Shown: piece by piece, positions 8,722-16,490 of the stretch
How the letters are laid out: every line of letters begins with the position of its first letter
Numbering within the stretch: the stretch's first letter is position 1
Assembly (NCBI GenBank): GCA_900770785.1
Contig: CAAGLJ010000158.1
Span: 1 to 31,531, forward strand
DNA: 31,531 nt
From: Lachnospiraceae bacterium
GTDB taxonomy: Bacteria > Bacillota > Clostridia > Lachnospirales > Lachnospiraceae
Reading direction: 5' to 3'
The notes under the pieces: model-generated
What the model saw: only the letters and a program-made list of their open reading frames with translations
Databases searched by the model: none
Told to the model about the DNA's origin: nothing
Position numbers and translations under genes: made by a program

Positions 8722-10680
8722 ATGAAAGAAAAAATCAGGAAACATAAAAAATTGTGTATTATTTTACTTATTGTGCTGCTGCTGGCTATTTTTCTGGCAA
8801 GCCGCGTAAGCCGGGTAAAAAAGGCACAGCAGGAGCTGATGGCAGCGATGAATCAGCCTCAGATAGCGCAGGTGGAAAGAAGAACTCTGGTAAGTACTGT
8901 TTCTGCCACAGGAAAGGTAGACAGTGCAGAAAGCAAGGAAATATCCGTAGGGCTGAATGGAGTGGAAATTAAGAGTATAGCTGTACAGGTGGGGGACGTG
9001 ATAGAAGCCGGGACTCTGCTTTGTGAGTTTGACTCTGAGGATATTGAGAAAAATCTGGCTGATGCCAGGGCTTCACTGAATGCGTCATCCACCAGGACAC
9101 AGATGGATATTACCTCTGCCCAGAGAAGTCTTGCAGAAGCGGAGGCAACCAGAAATATTGAGCTGGAACGTGCGGATGCCGATCTGGCAAAGGCATGGAA
9201 TGATTATTTAAAGGCTTTGACGGATCAGGAGGAAGCAAAGGAAGAATGGGATAATGCAAAGCAGACCACCATTGAGAAGAAGGGAGAGTATGAATACAGG
9301 CAGGAGCTGCTGACAGCAGCAGGACAGTCCGGTGCAAACGGTCAAAGCGAGAAGCTGGGAGAAGAATTTCAGACGACGAGGGAGGAGCTGAGAATCTATA
9401 TCGAATCTCAGTTGGCGGTTGGTGTAGGCAGTGGAGTGATGGATAGAATCTATATTACCAGTGACGATTTGGCAGGTATTACAGTTGGTTCAGATGTAAC
9501 GTCAGACATAGTGGTAGATGCCGGTCAGGATGTGGATGGAAAAATTGCAGAACAGGTGAATGCCTATTTAGGCATCTTAAAGAGCTACCAGACCCAATAT
9601 CAGGCAGCAAAAACTGCGGAGACCAATTATGCCTCCCTGCAGCAGGAAGTAGCCTCATGGCAGACAAAATACAATACGGCAAAGCAGGCGGAAAGTGGTG
9701 CTGAAGCAGCCTATGAGCAGGCTGTGTCAGCAGCAGAGGCCAAGCTGGAGCTGTATAACAATAAGGTAAGGGCAAAAGAGGATACACAGCGTAACCAGGA
9801 CACCAGTGTACAGAATAAGACGGACAGCCTTACCACCTCCAAACTGAATGCAACGACCAGTACCCTGTCTGACGAGCAGAAGGTAAAAACCTATCAGGAA
9901 CAGCTGGAAAACTGTGTGTTAAAGGCACCTATCAGTGGTGTGATCACGGCAGTTAATGCTAAGGCAGGAGATACCTATAACGGAGGGGCTTTGTTTACCA
10001 TTGAGGATGTCAGTGCCTATGAGGTATCGGCAGAGATTGATGAATACGATATTGGCAAAATCAGGGAAGGACAGACGGTGGTCATTAAAACCAATGGAAC
10101 CGGTGACGAAGAGCTGAAGGGAACGGTGCAGCAGGTTGCTCCCCGGGCTACAGCAAAAACCACCACGGCCTCTTCGTCCTCAGAAGTGACCTATAATGTC
10201 CGGATTTCCATTGATACGGCAAACGATTTGCTGAAATTGGATATGACAGCCAAGCTAAGCATTATTCAGGACAGCAAGGAAAATGTATTGACAGTACCCT
10301 ATGAGGCTATTCAGGAGGATGAAAGTGGAAACTACTATGTAGAGGTGGTTGAGTCAGTAAATACGAATGCGGATATACAAGTACAGCCCGAAGAGGGAGC
10401 AAACAATGCCGATGAACAGAATGGTCAGCCCCAGAACGATATGGCTCAGAGCCAGGAGGAGCAGCCGGAAGGCCGGGGCAGAGATGGGAATAATTCCGGC
10501 GGTACTGATTTGAATACCCGCAGAGTCTATGTGAAAAAGGGAATAGAAAGCGATTACTACATAGAGGTAATCAGTAATGAGATTACCGAAGGCATGGAGG
10601 TCGTTGTCCCCAGAAACGGGCAGGATGGCATGGATATTCAAATGATGATGCAGAACCGGGGACCTATGGGGGGCTTCTAA
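8722..10680 (+). CDS. Membrane fusion (HlyD/MacA/YknX-like) subunit of an ABC exporter
   Basis: Adaptor subunit anchored by one N-terminal membrane helix (about residues 10-28) with the rest outside the membrane. The first half-lipoyl segment (SAESKEISVGLNGVEIKSIA, about 70-90) is followed by a very long helical region (about 105-390, rich in Ala, Glu and Gln). Then come the second half-lipoyl (VLKAPISGVITAVNAKAGDT, from about 399), a beta-barrel region, and a C-terminal domain interrupted by a Gln/Asn/Gly-rich stretch (about 555-595). The end is Met/Gly-rich (MMMQNRGPMGGF). The 652-residue length is well above the roughly 370-400 usual for MacA or YknX, mainly because of the helical part. 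The start ATG 8722 has GGAGAGG upstream. The ATPase gene follows without any gap. The family role in Gram-positives is peptide or toxin export or resistance (B. subtilis YknXYZ); the cargo here is unknown. Confidence 0.92.
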   Translation: MKEKIRKHKKLCIILLIVLLLAIFLASRVSRVKKAQQELMAAMNQPQIAQVERRTLVSTVSATGKVDSAESKEISVGLNGVEIKSIAVQVGDVIEAGTLLCEFDSEDIEKNLADARASLNASSTRTQMDITSAQRSLAEAEATRNIELERADADLAKAWNDYLKALTDQEEAKEEWDNAKQTTIEKKGEYEYRQELLTAAGQSGANGQSEKLGEEFQTTREELRIYIESQLAVGVGSGVMDRIYITSDDLAGITVGSDVTSDIVVDAGQDVDGKIAEQVNAYLGILKSYQTQYQAAKTAETNYASLQQEVASWQTKYNTAKQAESGAEAAYEQAVSAAEAKLELYNNKVRAKEDTQRNQDTSVQNKTDSLTTSKLNATTSTLSDEQKVKTYQEQLENCVLKAPISGVITAVNAKAGDTYNGGALFTIEDVSAYEVSAEIDEYDIGKIREGQTVVIKTNGTGDEELKGTVQQVAPRATAKTTTASSSSEVTYNVRISIDTANDLLKLDMTAKLSIIQDSKENVLTVPYEAIQEDESGNYYVEVVESVNTNADIQVQPEEGANNADEQNGQPQNDMAQSQEEQPEGRGRDGNNSGGTDLNTRRVYVKKGIESDYYIEVISNEITEGMEVVVPRNGQDGMDIQMMMQNRGPMGGF

Positions 10681-11397
10681 ATGGGGAAAAAGAAGATTAT
10701 TGAATTATCAGGCATCAGAAAAAGTTTCTATATAGGAACGCCAAATGAGCTGGAAGTCCTTAAGGGAATCGATTTAACCGTTTACGAAGGTGAATTTGTA
10801 TCTATTGTAGGTGCCTCCGGTTCAGGTAAATCCACATTGATGAATATTGTAGGGTCTCTGGACAGACCCACAACTGGCCAATATACTCTGGATGATGTGA
10901 ATATTACTGCAGCAAAGGATATGGAGCTTTCTTCCATTCGTAACCAGAAAATTGGCTTTGTATTCCAGACCTATAACCTGATTGCCAAAACCAATGCCTT
11001 AAAGAATGTGGAGATGCCAATGCTTTATGCAGGCATCCACAGTAAGCAGAGGGTTGAGCGGGCAAAAGAGCTTTTGACGTTGGTAGGAATGGGAGACCGA
11101 ATGAAGCATCTTCCGGAAGAGCTTTCCGGCGGACAGAAGCAGAGAGTAGCTATAGCCAGGGCTATGGCCAACAATCCTGCTATTATTCTGGCAGATGAAC
11201 CCACCGGAGCCCTGGATTCGGAGACCGGACGAATGGTAATGGATCTGTTTCACCGGCTGCATCGGGAACAGGGCAAGACTATTGTGCTGATTACCCACTC
11301 CCCGGAGCTGGCGGAAGAGACCCAGAGAATCATTACCATAAAGGATGGTTTAATTACGGGAGAAAGGGAGGTATGGAAAGAAAATGTTAGTTCTTGA
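10681..11397 (+). CDS. ABC transporter ATP-binding protein (MacB/YknY-like)
   Basis: Cytoplasmic ATPase that drives the exporter; 238 residues, standard for this class. Visible motifs are Walker A GASGSGKST (44-52), Q-loop FVFQTYNLI, signature LSGGQKQR (148-155), Walker B ILADEPTG with Asp172-Glu173, the D-loop ALDSETG, and the switch His in VLITHSPEL. It starts directly at the base after the upstream stop codon, with a G-run (about 10668-10673) as its ribosome binding site. It overlaps the permease gene by 14 bases. Such overlaps favour a fixed subunit ratio. The sequence is of the LolD/MacB branch, whose partners are FtsX-type permeases, matching the next gene. Confidence 0.96.
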   Translation: MGKKKIIELSGIRKSFYIGTPNELEVLKGIDLTVYEGEFVSIVGASGSGKSTLMNIVGSLDRPTTGQYTLDDVNITAAKDMELSSIRNQKIGFVFQTYNLIAKTNALKNVEMPMLYAGIHSKQRVERAKELLTLVGMGDRMKHLPEELSGGQKQRVAIARAMANNPAIILADEPTGALDSETGRMVMDLFHRLHREQGKTIVLITHSPELAEETQRIITIKDGLITGEREVWKENVSS

Positions 11398-12670
11398 GAA
11401 TATCCGTCTGGCCTTATTTAGCCTGAAAGCAAATAAGATGCGGGCACTTTTAACCATGCTGGGTATTATTATCGGCATAGCGTCGGTAATTGCCATTATG
11501 ACGGTAGGAAATTCCATGAAAGCCTATGTCACTGATACCATGTCTGCCATGGGTGCATCCAATATTACTGTTGGTCTTCAGCAGAAGGAAACGGAGAAAG
11601 AAACTACCATGGAGGGAATGACTTTTGGAGAATGGGAAAGAATGTTCAGTCCCAGTGAGAAGGATTATTTTACGAAAGAAATGCTGGAGAACTATTGCGA
11701 CACCTATTCCGATTCCATCAGTGCGATTTCTGCGTCTGAAAGTCTGGGAAACGGACAGATTAAGATTGGCGGTCTCTATGCCAATGTATTGGTCAATGGA
11801 GCCAGCCTGGGGTATTTTCTGGCTAACGACCTGACCTTAGTGGAAGGGAGGTTATTTAATACCCAGGAAACGGATGAAGGCAGGATGGTGGCTCTGATTT
11901 CCGATAAAGCAGTAGAAAACCTTTTTGGCGGAGATGCCCAGAAGGCATTGGGAAGTATCCAGCAGGTAACGGTGGGAGATAGATTTTATTCTTTTACGGT
12001 GATTGGTATTTATAAATATGAACAATCAATAACGGGCTTTTCCACAGCATCGGATAAGGATATGGTGACGAACATGTACATTCCCCTAAGGGCGGTACAG
12101 GAGCTGAATCATTCCTCTGGCTACAGCCAGTTTACGGTGGTGACAAAGAAGGATGTAGATGCAGACAGCTTTGCGGATGAAACGGAGCGGTTTTTTGCCA
12201 CTTACTATAGAAATAACAGGAATTTTGAACCTTCAGCCTTTAGTATGGCATCCATGGTAGAGAGCATGTCAGAAATGGTTTCCAACATAACCACTGCTAT
12301 TTCCGTCATTGCGGGAATAGCTTTGCTGGTAGGCGGAATCGGAGTAATGAATATTATGCTGGTATCTATTACAGAAAGAACCAGAGAAATAGGAACGAGA
12401 AAAGCCCTGGGAGCACCGAACAGCTCAATCAGGCTCCAATTTATCGTTGAGGCCATAGTAATCTGCAGCATTGGAGGAATGATCGGAATCATTTTAGGAA
12501 TAATCCTGGGGACAGTGGCGGCAAACCTTTTGAGTACTTCGGCAAACCCTTCGGTCAGCAGTATTATTCTGTCTTTGGGCTTTTCCATGGCTATCGGTGT
12601 TTTCTTTGGGTATCATCCGGCCAATAAGGCAGCGAAGATGGATCCGATTGAAGCACTGCGGTATGAATAA
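11384..12670 (+). CDS. MacB/FtsX-type ABC transporter permease
   Basis: Membrane subunit of the exporter, 428 residues. The N-terminal membrane helix follows the conserved start NKMRALLTMLGIIIGIASVIAIMTVG, then a large extracytoplasmic MacB-type periplasmic core domain (about 55-290), then three C-terminal helices of the FtsX domain. Between these helices lies ISVIAGIALLVGGIGVMNIMLVSITERTREIG-type sequence (about 305-340; family signature NIMLVSITERTREIGTRKA). The start ATG 11384 overlaps the ATPase gene, with GGGAGG at 11366-11371. With the two genes before it this makes a complete YknXYZ/MacAB-like mechanotransmission exporter. A terminator lies 11 bases after the stop. No distinct cargo gene is in the operon. 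Confidence 0.95.
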   Translation: MLVLENIRLALFSLKANKMRALLTMLGIIIGIASVIAIMTVGNSMKAYVTDTMSAMGASNITVGLQQKETEKETTMEGMTFGEWERMFSPSEKDYFTKEMLENYCDTYSDSISAISASESLGNGQIKIGGLYANVLVNGASLGYFLANDLTLVEGRLFNTQETDEGRMVALISDKAVENLFGGDAQKALGSIQQVTVGDRFYSFTVIGIYKYEQSITGFSTASDKDMVTNMYIPLRAVQELNHSSGYSQFTVVTKKDVDADSFADETERFFATYYRNNRNFEPSAFSMASMVESMSEMVSNITTAISVIAGIALLVGGIGVMNIMLVSITERTREIGTRKALGAPNSSIRLQFIVEAIVICSIGGMIGIILGIILGTVAANLLSTSANPSVSSIILSLGFSMAIGVFFGYHPANKAAKMDPIEALRYE

Positions 12671-12680
12671 AAAATCAGTG

Positions 12681-12711
12681 AAAAGGGAAGTATATTCTAC
12701 TTCCTTTTTTT
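12681..12711 (+). terminator. Rho-independent terminator after the exporter operon
   Basis: GGAAGTA (12686-12692) pairs with TACTTCC (12698-12704) around a 5-base loop; A-rich bases before it pair with the following T-run (12705-12711), lengthening the stem. Confidence 0.9.
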
Positions 12712-12760
12712 ACGTTTTGATTACGGGAATTTAAATTTTTATTAACTTTGAAAAATCTGG

Positions 12761-12788
12761 TTGAAACTTTTTTTTCTTGTGGTATATC
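12761..12788 (+). promoter_or_regulatory. Candidate promoter for the MBOAT operon
   Basis: TTGAAA (12761-12766), 16 bases, then TATATC (12783-12788), which is preceded by TGG (12780-12782) as an extended -10. It lies between the exporter terminator and the MBOAT gene, leaving a leader of roughly 60 bases. The 186-base gap (12671-12856) holds nothing else that I can see apart from the terminator. Confidence 0.55.
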
Positions 12789-12856
12789 TATTAAAGGAGA
12801 ATATTTTTCAGGTGCTTTGCGGCTGAAAATAATAACGGAATACCGAGGGGAATAAA

Positions 12857-14263
12857 ATGGTTTTTAGCAGTTTTGCGTTTATTATATATTTTTTGCCAAT
12901 ATTTTTGTTTTTCTATTTTTTTGTGCCATCTTTTTGTGAAAATGCAGTTATTTTGATTGGCAGCCTGATTTTTTACTACTATGGAGTAAAGGATCAGCCG
13001 GAGTATCTGCTGCTGATTATATTGTCTGTAATAGTCAATTATGTGGTTGCCCGGATGATAGTGCAGACCCAGGGAGAAGGGGGAAGGAAGGCCTGGCTGA
13101 CGACAGGGCTTTTCTATAATTTCGGCTGTCTGTTCATCTTTAAATATCTGGATTTTCTGCTGGAAAATATTACTGCGGCAGGAAGGTATCTGGGGCAGGA
13201 TTTATCGCTTTTTCCGGTTAATCTGGTATTGCCTATCGGAATCAGTTTTTATACTTTTCAAATCAGCTCTTATCTGATAGATGTTTATCGAAAAGAGGTA
13301 AAGGTAGAGGTTTCTCTCTTAAATCTGGCGACCTACCTGTGTATGTTTCCGCAGCTGGTTGCAGGTCCCATCGTAACCTATTCTCAGGTACAAAGGCAGC
13401 TGGCAGAACGGCGTACATCCTGGAAAAATGTGGAAGAGGGAATGAGGGAATTTACCATTGGACTGGCTTCAAAGGTATTAATTGCCAATCGTGTAGGAGG
13501 CTTATGGAATCAGATTGGGGCCATCGGTTTTGAAAGTATTTCCACTCCCTTAGCCTGGCTGGGGACTGTAGCCTACAGCTTCCAGATTTATTTTGACTTT
13601 TATGGCTATTCTCTGATGGCAAAGGGACTGGGGAGGATCATGGGCTTTACCTTCCCGGACAACTTTGATAAGCCTTATCTGGCAAAAAGTATGACTGATT
13701 TCTGGCGAAGATGGCATATGACTCTGGGGAGCTGGTTCAGAGAATATGTTTACATCCCTTTGGGGGGGAATCGTAAGCACACTTATTTAAATCTGCTGAT
13801 TGTGTGGATGTTAACTGGGCTCTGGCATGGAGCCAGCTGGAATTTTGTTATCTGGGGACTGATCTGTTTTGGACTGATTGCTCTGGAAAAGCTGGGGATG
13901 GGAAAGGTATTAAACCGTTATCCTCTGCTGGGACATACCTATATGATTGTGATTATTCCTGTTTTCTGGCTGGTTTTTGCCATAACGGATATTGGGCAGC
14001 TGGGGATTTATTTTACCCGACTGTTTCCCTTTTTGGCAGATACTTCACAGGCGGTTTTTGCAGGAGATTTTTTGAAGTATTTACGAATGTTTGCTCTGCC
14101 GCTGGCAGCTTCCCTCTTTTTTTGTCTGCCTTTTGCAGAGCGGATTTACTGTAAGAAAAAGCATTCCCTTTGGATGACGCTTATTTTAGTCATCTTATTT
14201 TGGCTATGTATGTACAGTATGTATCAGGGACTTGATGATCCCTTTTTATACTATCAGTTTTAA
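12857..14263 (+). CDS. MBOAT family O-acyltransferase (AlgI/DltB-like)
   Basis: Polytopic membrane enzyme that moves acyl groups, usually acetyl, from a cytoplasmic donor across the membrane for esterification of a surface polymer. It has 468 residues with about ten hydrophobic segments, as expected for AlgI-type proteins. The MBOAT core is clear: PQLVAGPIVTYSQV (about 168-181), FDFYGYSLMAKGLGRIMGF, and FWRRWHMTLGSWFREYVYIPLGGNR. The likely catalytic His324 lies in LTGLWHGASWNFVIWG. The start ATG 12857 has GAGGGG upstream. The SGNH-like gene follows after 14 bases, a common pairing in which the second protein completes transfer outside. The acceptor could be an exopolysaccharide, teichoic acid or peptidoglycan; sequence alone does not tell. 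DltB of D-alanylation is less likely because no dltA, dltC or dltD set is present. Confidence 0.94.
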   Translation: MVFSSFAFIIYFLPIFLFFYFFVPSFCENAVILIGSLIFYYYGVKDQPEYLLLIILSVIVNYVVARMIVQTQGEGGRKAWLTTGLFYNFGCLFIFKYLDFLLENITAAGRYLGQDLSLFPVNLVLPIGISFYTFQISSYLIDVYRKEVKVEVSLLNLATYLCMFPQLVAGPIVTYSQVQRQLAERRTSWKNVEEGMREFTIGLASKVLIANRVGGLWNQIGAIGFESISTPLAWLGTVAYSFQIYFDFYGYSLMAKGLGRIMGFTFPDNFDKPYLAKSMTDFWRRWHMTLGSWFREYVYIPLGGNRKHTYLNLLIVWMLTGLWHGASWNFVIWGLICFGLIALEKLGMGKVLNRYPLLGHTYMIVIIPVFWLVFAITDIGQLGIYFTRLFPFLADTSQAVFAGDFLKYLRMFALPLAASLFFCLPFAERIYCKKKHSLWMTLILVILFWLCMYSMYQGLDDPFLYYQF

Positions 14264-14277
14264 TTGGGGAGATAGTA

Positions 14278-15246
14278 ATGGCGAAAACGGAAAAGAGACA
14301 ATGGTCTTATGTGGCTATGCTGGGGCTGAGCATTGTGGTGTTTGTTCTGGGATGGCGACTGAATCTTATACATTTAGAACCACCGGCAGCAGGTACAGAG
14401 GCAGAATTCAGAGACGTCTATCAGGAGTCTGGCGGTCTGGTTTGGCTGAAGGGTATTTTTGGGATATCGGACGGTGAGCCTGAAAGGGAGCTGGCTGAAG
14501 CAATGACTGAGGTGCAGGAAGAGGAAATAGAGACGGTTCCCGATGATAGTACTTCAGTCAATGAACAGGAAAATTTGGAACAGTCCACTCAACCAGAGAT
14601 GACACAAGAGTCAGAAGATGTGACTTCTGTGTCAGATAATCAAATTGAGCAGGAAAATCAGAGAGAAATCTTTACAGCAGATTCCACTTATTTTGATGAT
14701 GCTCTTTTTATCGGGGATTCCCGGACGGTTGGATTATCCGAGTATGGAAATTTGGGGCAGGCAGAGGTACTGGCGGATTCGGGGATGAGCGTATATAAAA
14801 TTCTGAAAACGGATTTTCCTACCAGAAGCGGTGAAAAAATGGGGCTGGAGCAGCTTTTGTCGGATAAAAAATTCGGCAAGGTCTACATTATGCTGGGCAT
14901 TAATGAGCTGGGCTATGACTTTGACCAGACGGTGAAGAAATATGGAGAAGTAGTGGACATGATACGCCGGCTGCAGCCGGAGGCGATTATTTTTGTGGAG
15001 GCAAATCTGCATATTACCGGAGAAAAATCAAAATCCTCACCCTACTATAACAATGAAAACATTAATCGGTTTAATCTGGCTATAGCGCAGATGGCGGATG
15101 AAGAAACGGTTTTCTATCTGGACGTCAATCCGCTGTTTGATGATGCGAATGGAAATCTTTCCCCAGAATATACCACAGACCATACTCATATTTTAGGTAA
15201 GTATTACAGTACATGGGTGGATTGGATTTTAACCCAGGCCAGGTGA
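14278..15246 (+). CDS. Membrane-anchored SGNH/GDSL-like acyltransferase or esterase
   Basis: Likely extracellular partner of the MBOAT protein. The 322-residue protein has an N-terminal membrane anchor (about 10-28), an acidic Glu/Gln/Thr-rich linker (about 75-130), then an SGNH hydrolase domain (about 135-322). The SGNH blocks are visible: ALFIGDSRTVGL with nucleophile Ser148, IMLGINELGYDFD supplying the conserved Asn, and near the end TDHTHILGKYY giving Asp301 and His304 of the catalytic set. It is separated from the MBOAT gene by 14 bases, with GGGGAG as ribosome binding site. In PatB- and AlgX-type systems the analogous protein attaches acetyl groups to the polymer; other members remove them. 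Which direction applies here cannot be told. The low-complexity linker suggests that it reaches into the cell wall. Confidence 0.88.
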   Translation: MAKTEKRQWSYVAMLGLSIVVFVLGWRLNLIHLEPPAAGTEAEFRDVYQESGGLVWLKGIFGISDGEPERELAEAMTEVQEEEIETVPDDSTSVNEQENLEQSTQPEMTQESEDVTSVSDNQIEQENQREIFTADSTYFDDALFIGDSRTVGLSEYGNLGQAEVLADSGMSVYKILKTDFPTRSGEKMGLEQLLSDKKFGKVYIMLGINELGYDFDQTVKKYGEVVDMIRRLQPEAIIFVEANLHITGEKSKSSPYYNNENINRFNLAIAQMADEETVFYLDVNPLFDDANGNLSPEYTTDHTHILGKYYSTWVDWILTQAR

Positions 15247-15293
15247 GAAAGCCGGTGTAGCTGAGCAGTATGTCGGAGATTGAGGAGAGGAAA

Positions 15294-16400
15294 ATGCCGG
15301 ATATAAATGTGCTGATAAAGCCTGCATCGGGAATGTGCAACCTGCAATGCAGCTATTGCTTTTACCATGATGAGGCAAGTAATCGGGAAACTGCTTCGTA
15401 TGGATTGATGAAAGAGGATGTACTGGAGCAGGTAATCAAAAAAACCATAGAGTTTTCCGACCGGAGCTGTACCATAACCTATCAGGGAGGAGAGCCTACC
15501 TTAAGAGGTCTGGACTTTTTTGAAAAATCCATAGAATTTCAGCAAAGATATAATACGAAGGGAATAGAAATTTTCAATGCTATTCAGACCAATGGGATAT
15601 GTCTGAGTGAGGAATGGGCAGATTTTTTTCAGCGTAACCATTTTCTGGTGGGAATTTCTCTGGATGGAACCTCCTTTACTCATAACCGCCTGCGGGTGAA
15701 TGCTAAAGGTGAGGGATCCTTTGAACAGGTTATGGAGGCAATCAGCCTGCTGAAGAAGTATCGTGTGAATTTTAACATTCTTACTGTAGTCAATGCACTG
15801 ACGGTAAAAAAGATTCCTCAGATTTATCGTTTCTATAAAGAAGAGGGATTGGATTATCTTCAATTTATTCCCTGCTTAAATCCTATGGGAAGGGAAGGGG
15901 AGCAATATGACTATACCCTTACGCCAAAAGCATATGGACATTTTTTAAACACCCTGTTTGATCTATGGTATCAGGATCTGCTTAGGGGAAAGGTGGTTCA
16001 TATACAGCTTTTTGAGGAGTATATCAGGATGCTGCATCGACAGGTACCGAGTGTTTGCGGGATGATGGGGGTATGCTCCTGCCAGTATGTGGTAGAAGCG
16101 GATGGGGAGGTCTATCCCTGTGATTTTTATGTTCTGGATCAGTATAAGCTGGGCAGGCTGACAGAGAAATCTATAGAGGAAATTGAAGAAAGACGAAACA
16201 AAATCCGATTTATTGAGGAATCGCTGCCGGTACAGCAGGAATGCACAGAGTGCAGGTTCTATCCACTATGCAGAGGAGGTTGTCGCAGATATCGGCAGCC
16301 AGAGTATTGCTTTTGCGAAGCTAATAAGGCCTTTTTTTCTTATTGCCTTGAACGGCTGGAAAAGGCAGCGATAATGTATGCCGGTGGTATTTGGGGATGA
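15294..16400 (+). CDS. Radical SAM protein, anaerobic sulfatase-maturating enzyme type
   Basis: Cytoplasmic iron-sulfur enzyme, 368 residues from ATG 15294 (GAGGAG at 15282-15287). An ATG at 15270 is in frame but adds residues not found in the family. It follows Clostridium perfringens anSME closely: the start MPDINVLIKPAS, the radical SAM cluster cysteines 15, 19 and 22 (CNLQCSYC), QGGEPTLRGLDFFEK, and in the SPASM part CGMMGVCSCQYVVEADGEVY followed by PCDFYVLD. Here Asp277 falls on the residue reported as catalytic base in the C. perfringens enzyme. Further auxiliary-cluster cysteines are in CTECRFYPLCRGGCRR. These enzymes oxidise a Cys or Ser of a sulfatase to formylglycine. No sulfatase is in the window, so the substrate is encoded elsewhere or is different. 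Confidence 0.9.
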   Translation: MPDINVLIKPASGMCNLQCSYCFYHDEASNRETASYGLMKEDVLEQVIKKTIEFSDRSCTITYQGGEPTLRGLDFFEKSIEFQQRYNTKGIEIFNAIQTNGICLSEEWADFFQRNHFLVGISLDGTSFTHNRLRVNAKGEGSFEQVMEAISLLKKYRVNFNILTVVNALTVKKIPQIYRFYKEEGLDYLQFIPCLNPMGREGEQYDYTLTPKAYGHFLNTLFDLWYQDLLRGKVVHIQLFEEYIRMLHRQVPSVCGMMGVCSCQYVVEADGEVYPCDFYVLDQYKLGRLTEKSIEEIEERRNKIRFIEESLPVQQECTECRFYPLCRGGCRRYRQPEYCFCEANKAFFSYCLERLEKAAIMYAGGIWG

Positions 16401-16455
16401 GGAAAAGGCATCGGATGCTGCCTGAGGCGTTACACTAGCCACAGCGGTACATTTT

Positions 16456-16464
16456 TGGTACAAT
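16456..16464 (+). promoter_or_regulatory. Candidate extended -10 promoter for the orphan LytTR gene
   Basis: TGG (16456-16458) followed by TACAAT (16459-16464) forms an extended -10, 26 bases before the start codon. The -35 region is poor (TAGCCA at 16436-16441 with a 17-base spacer). The gap behind the radical SAM gene (16401-16490) contains a weak AGGCA/TGCCT hairpin with no T-tract. Confidence 0.5.
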
Positions 16465-16490
16465 ATAACGACAGAAGAGGAGGAAGGGTT

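Noticed and set aside
16401..16440. Hairpin AGGCA/TGCCT after the radical SAM gene as a terminator
   Set aside because: The stem is only five pairs and no T-run follows; the best T-run is 20 bases on and belongs to the promoter region.
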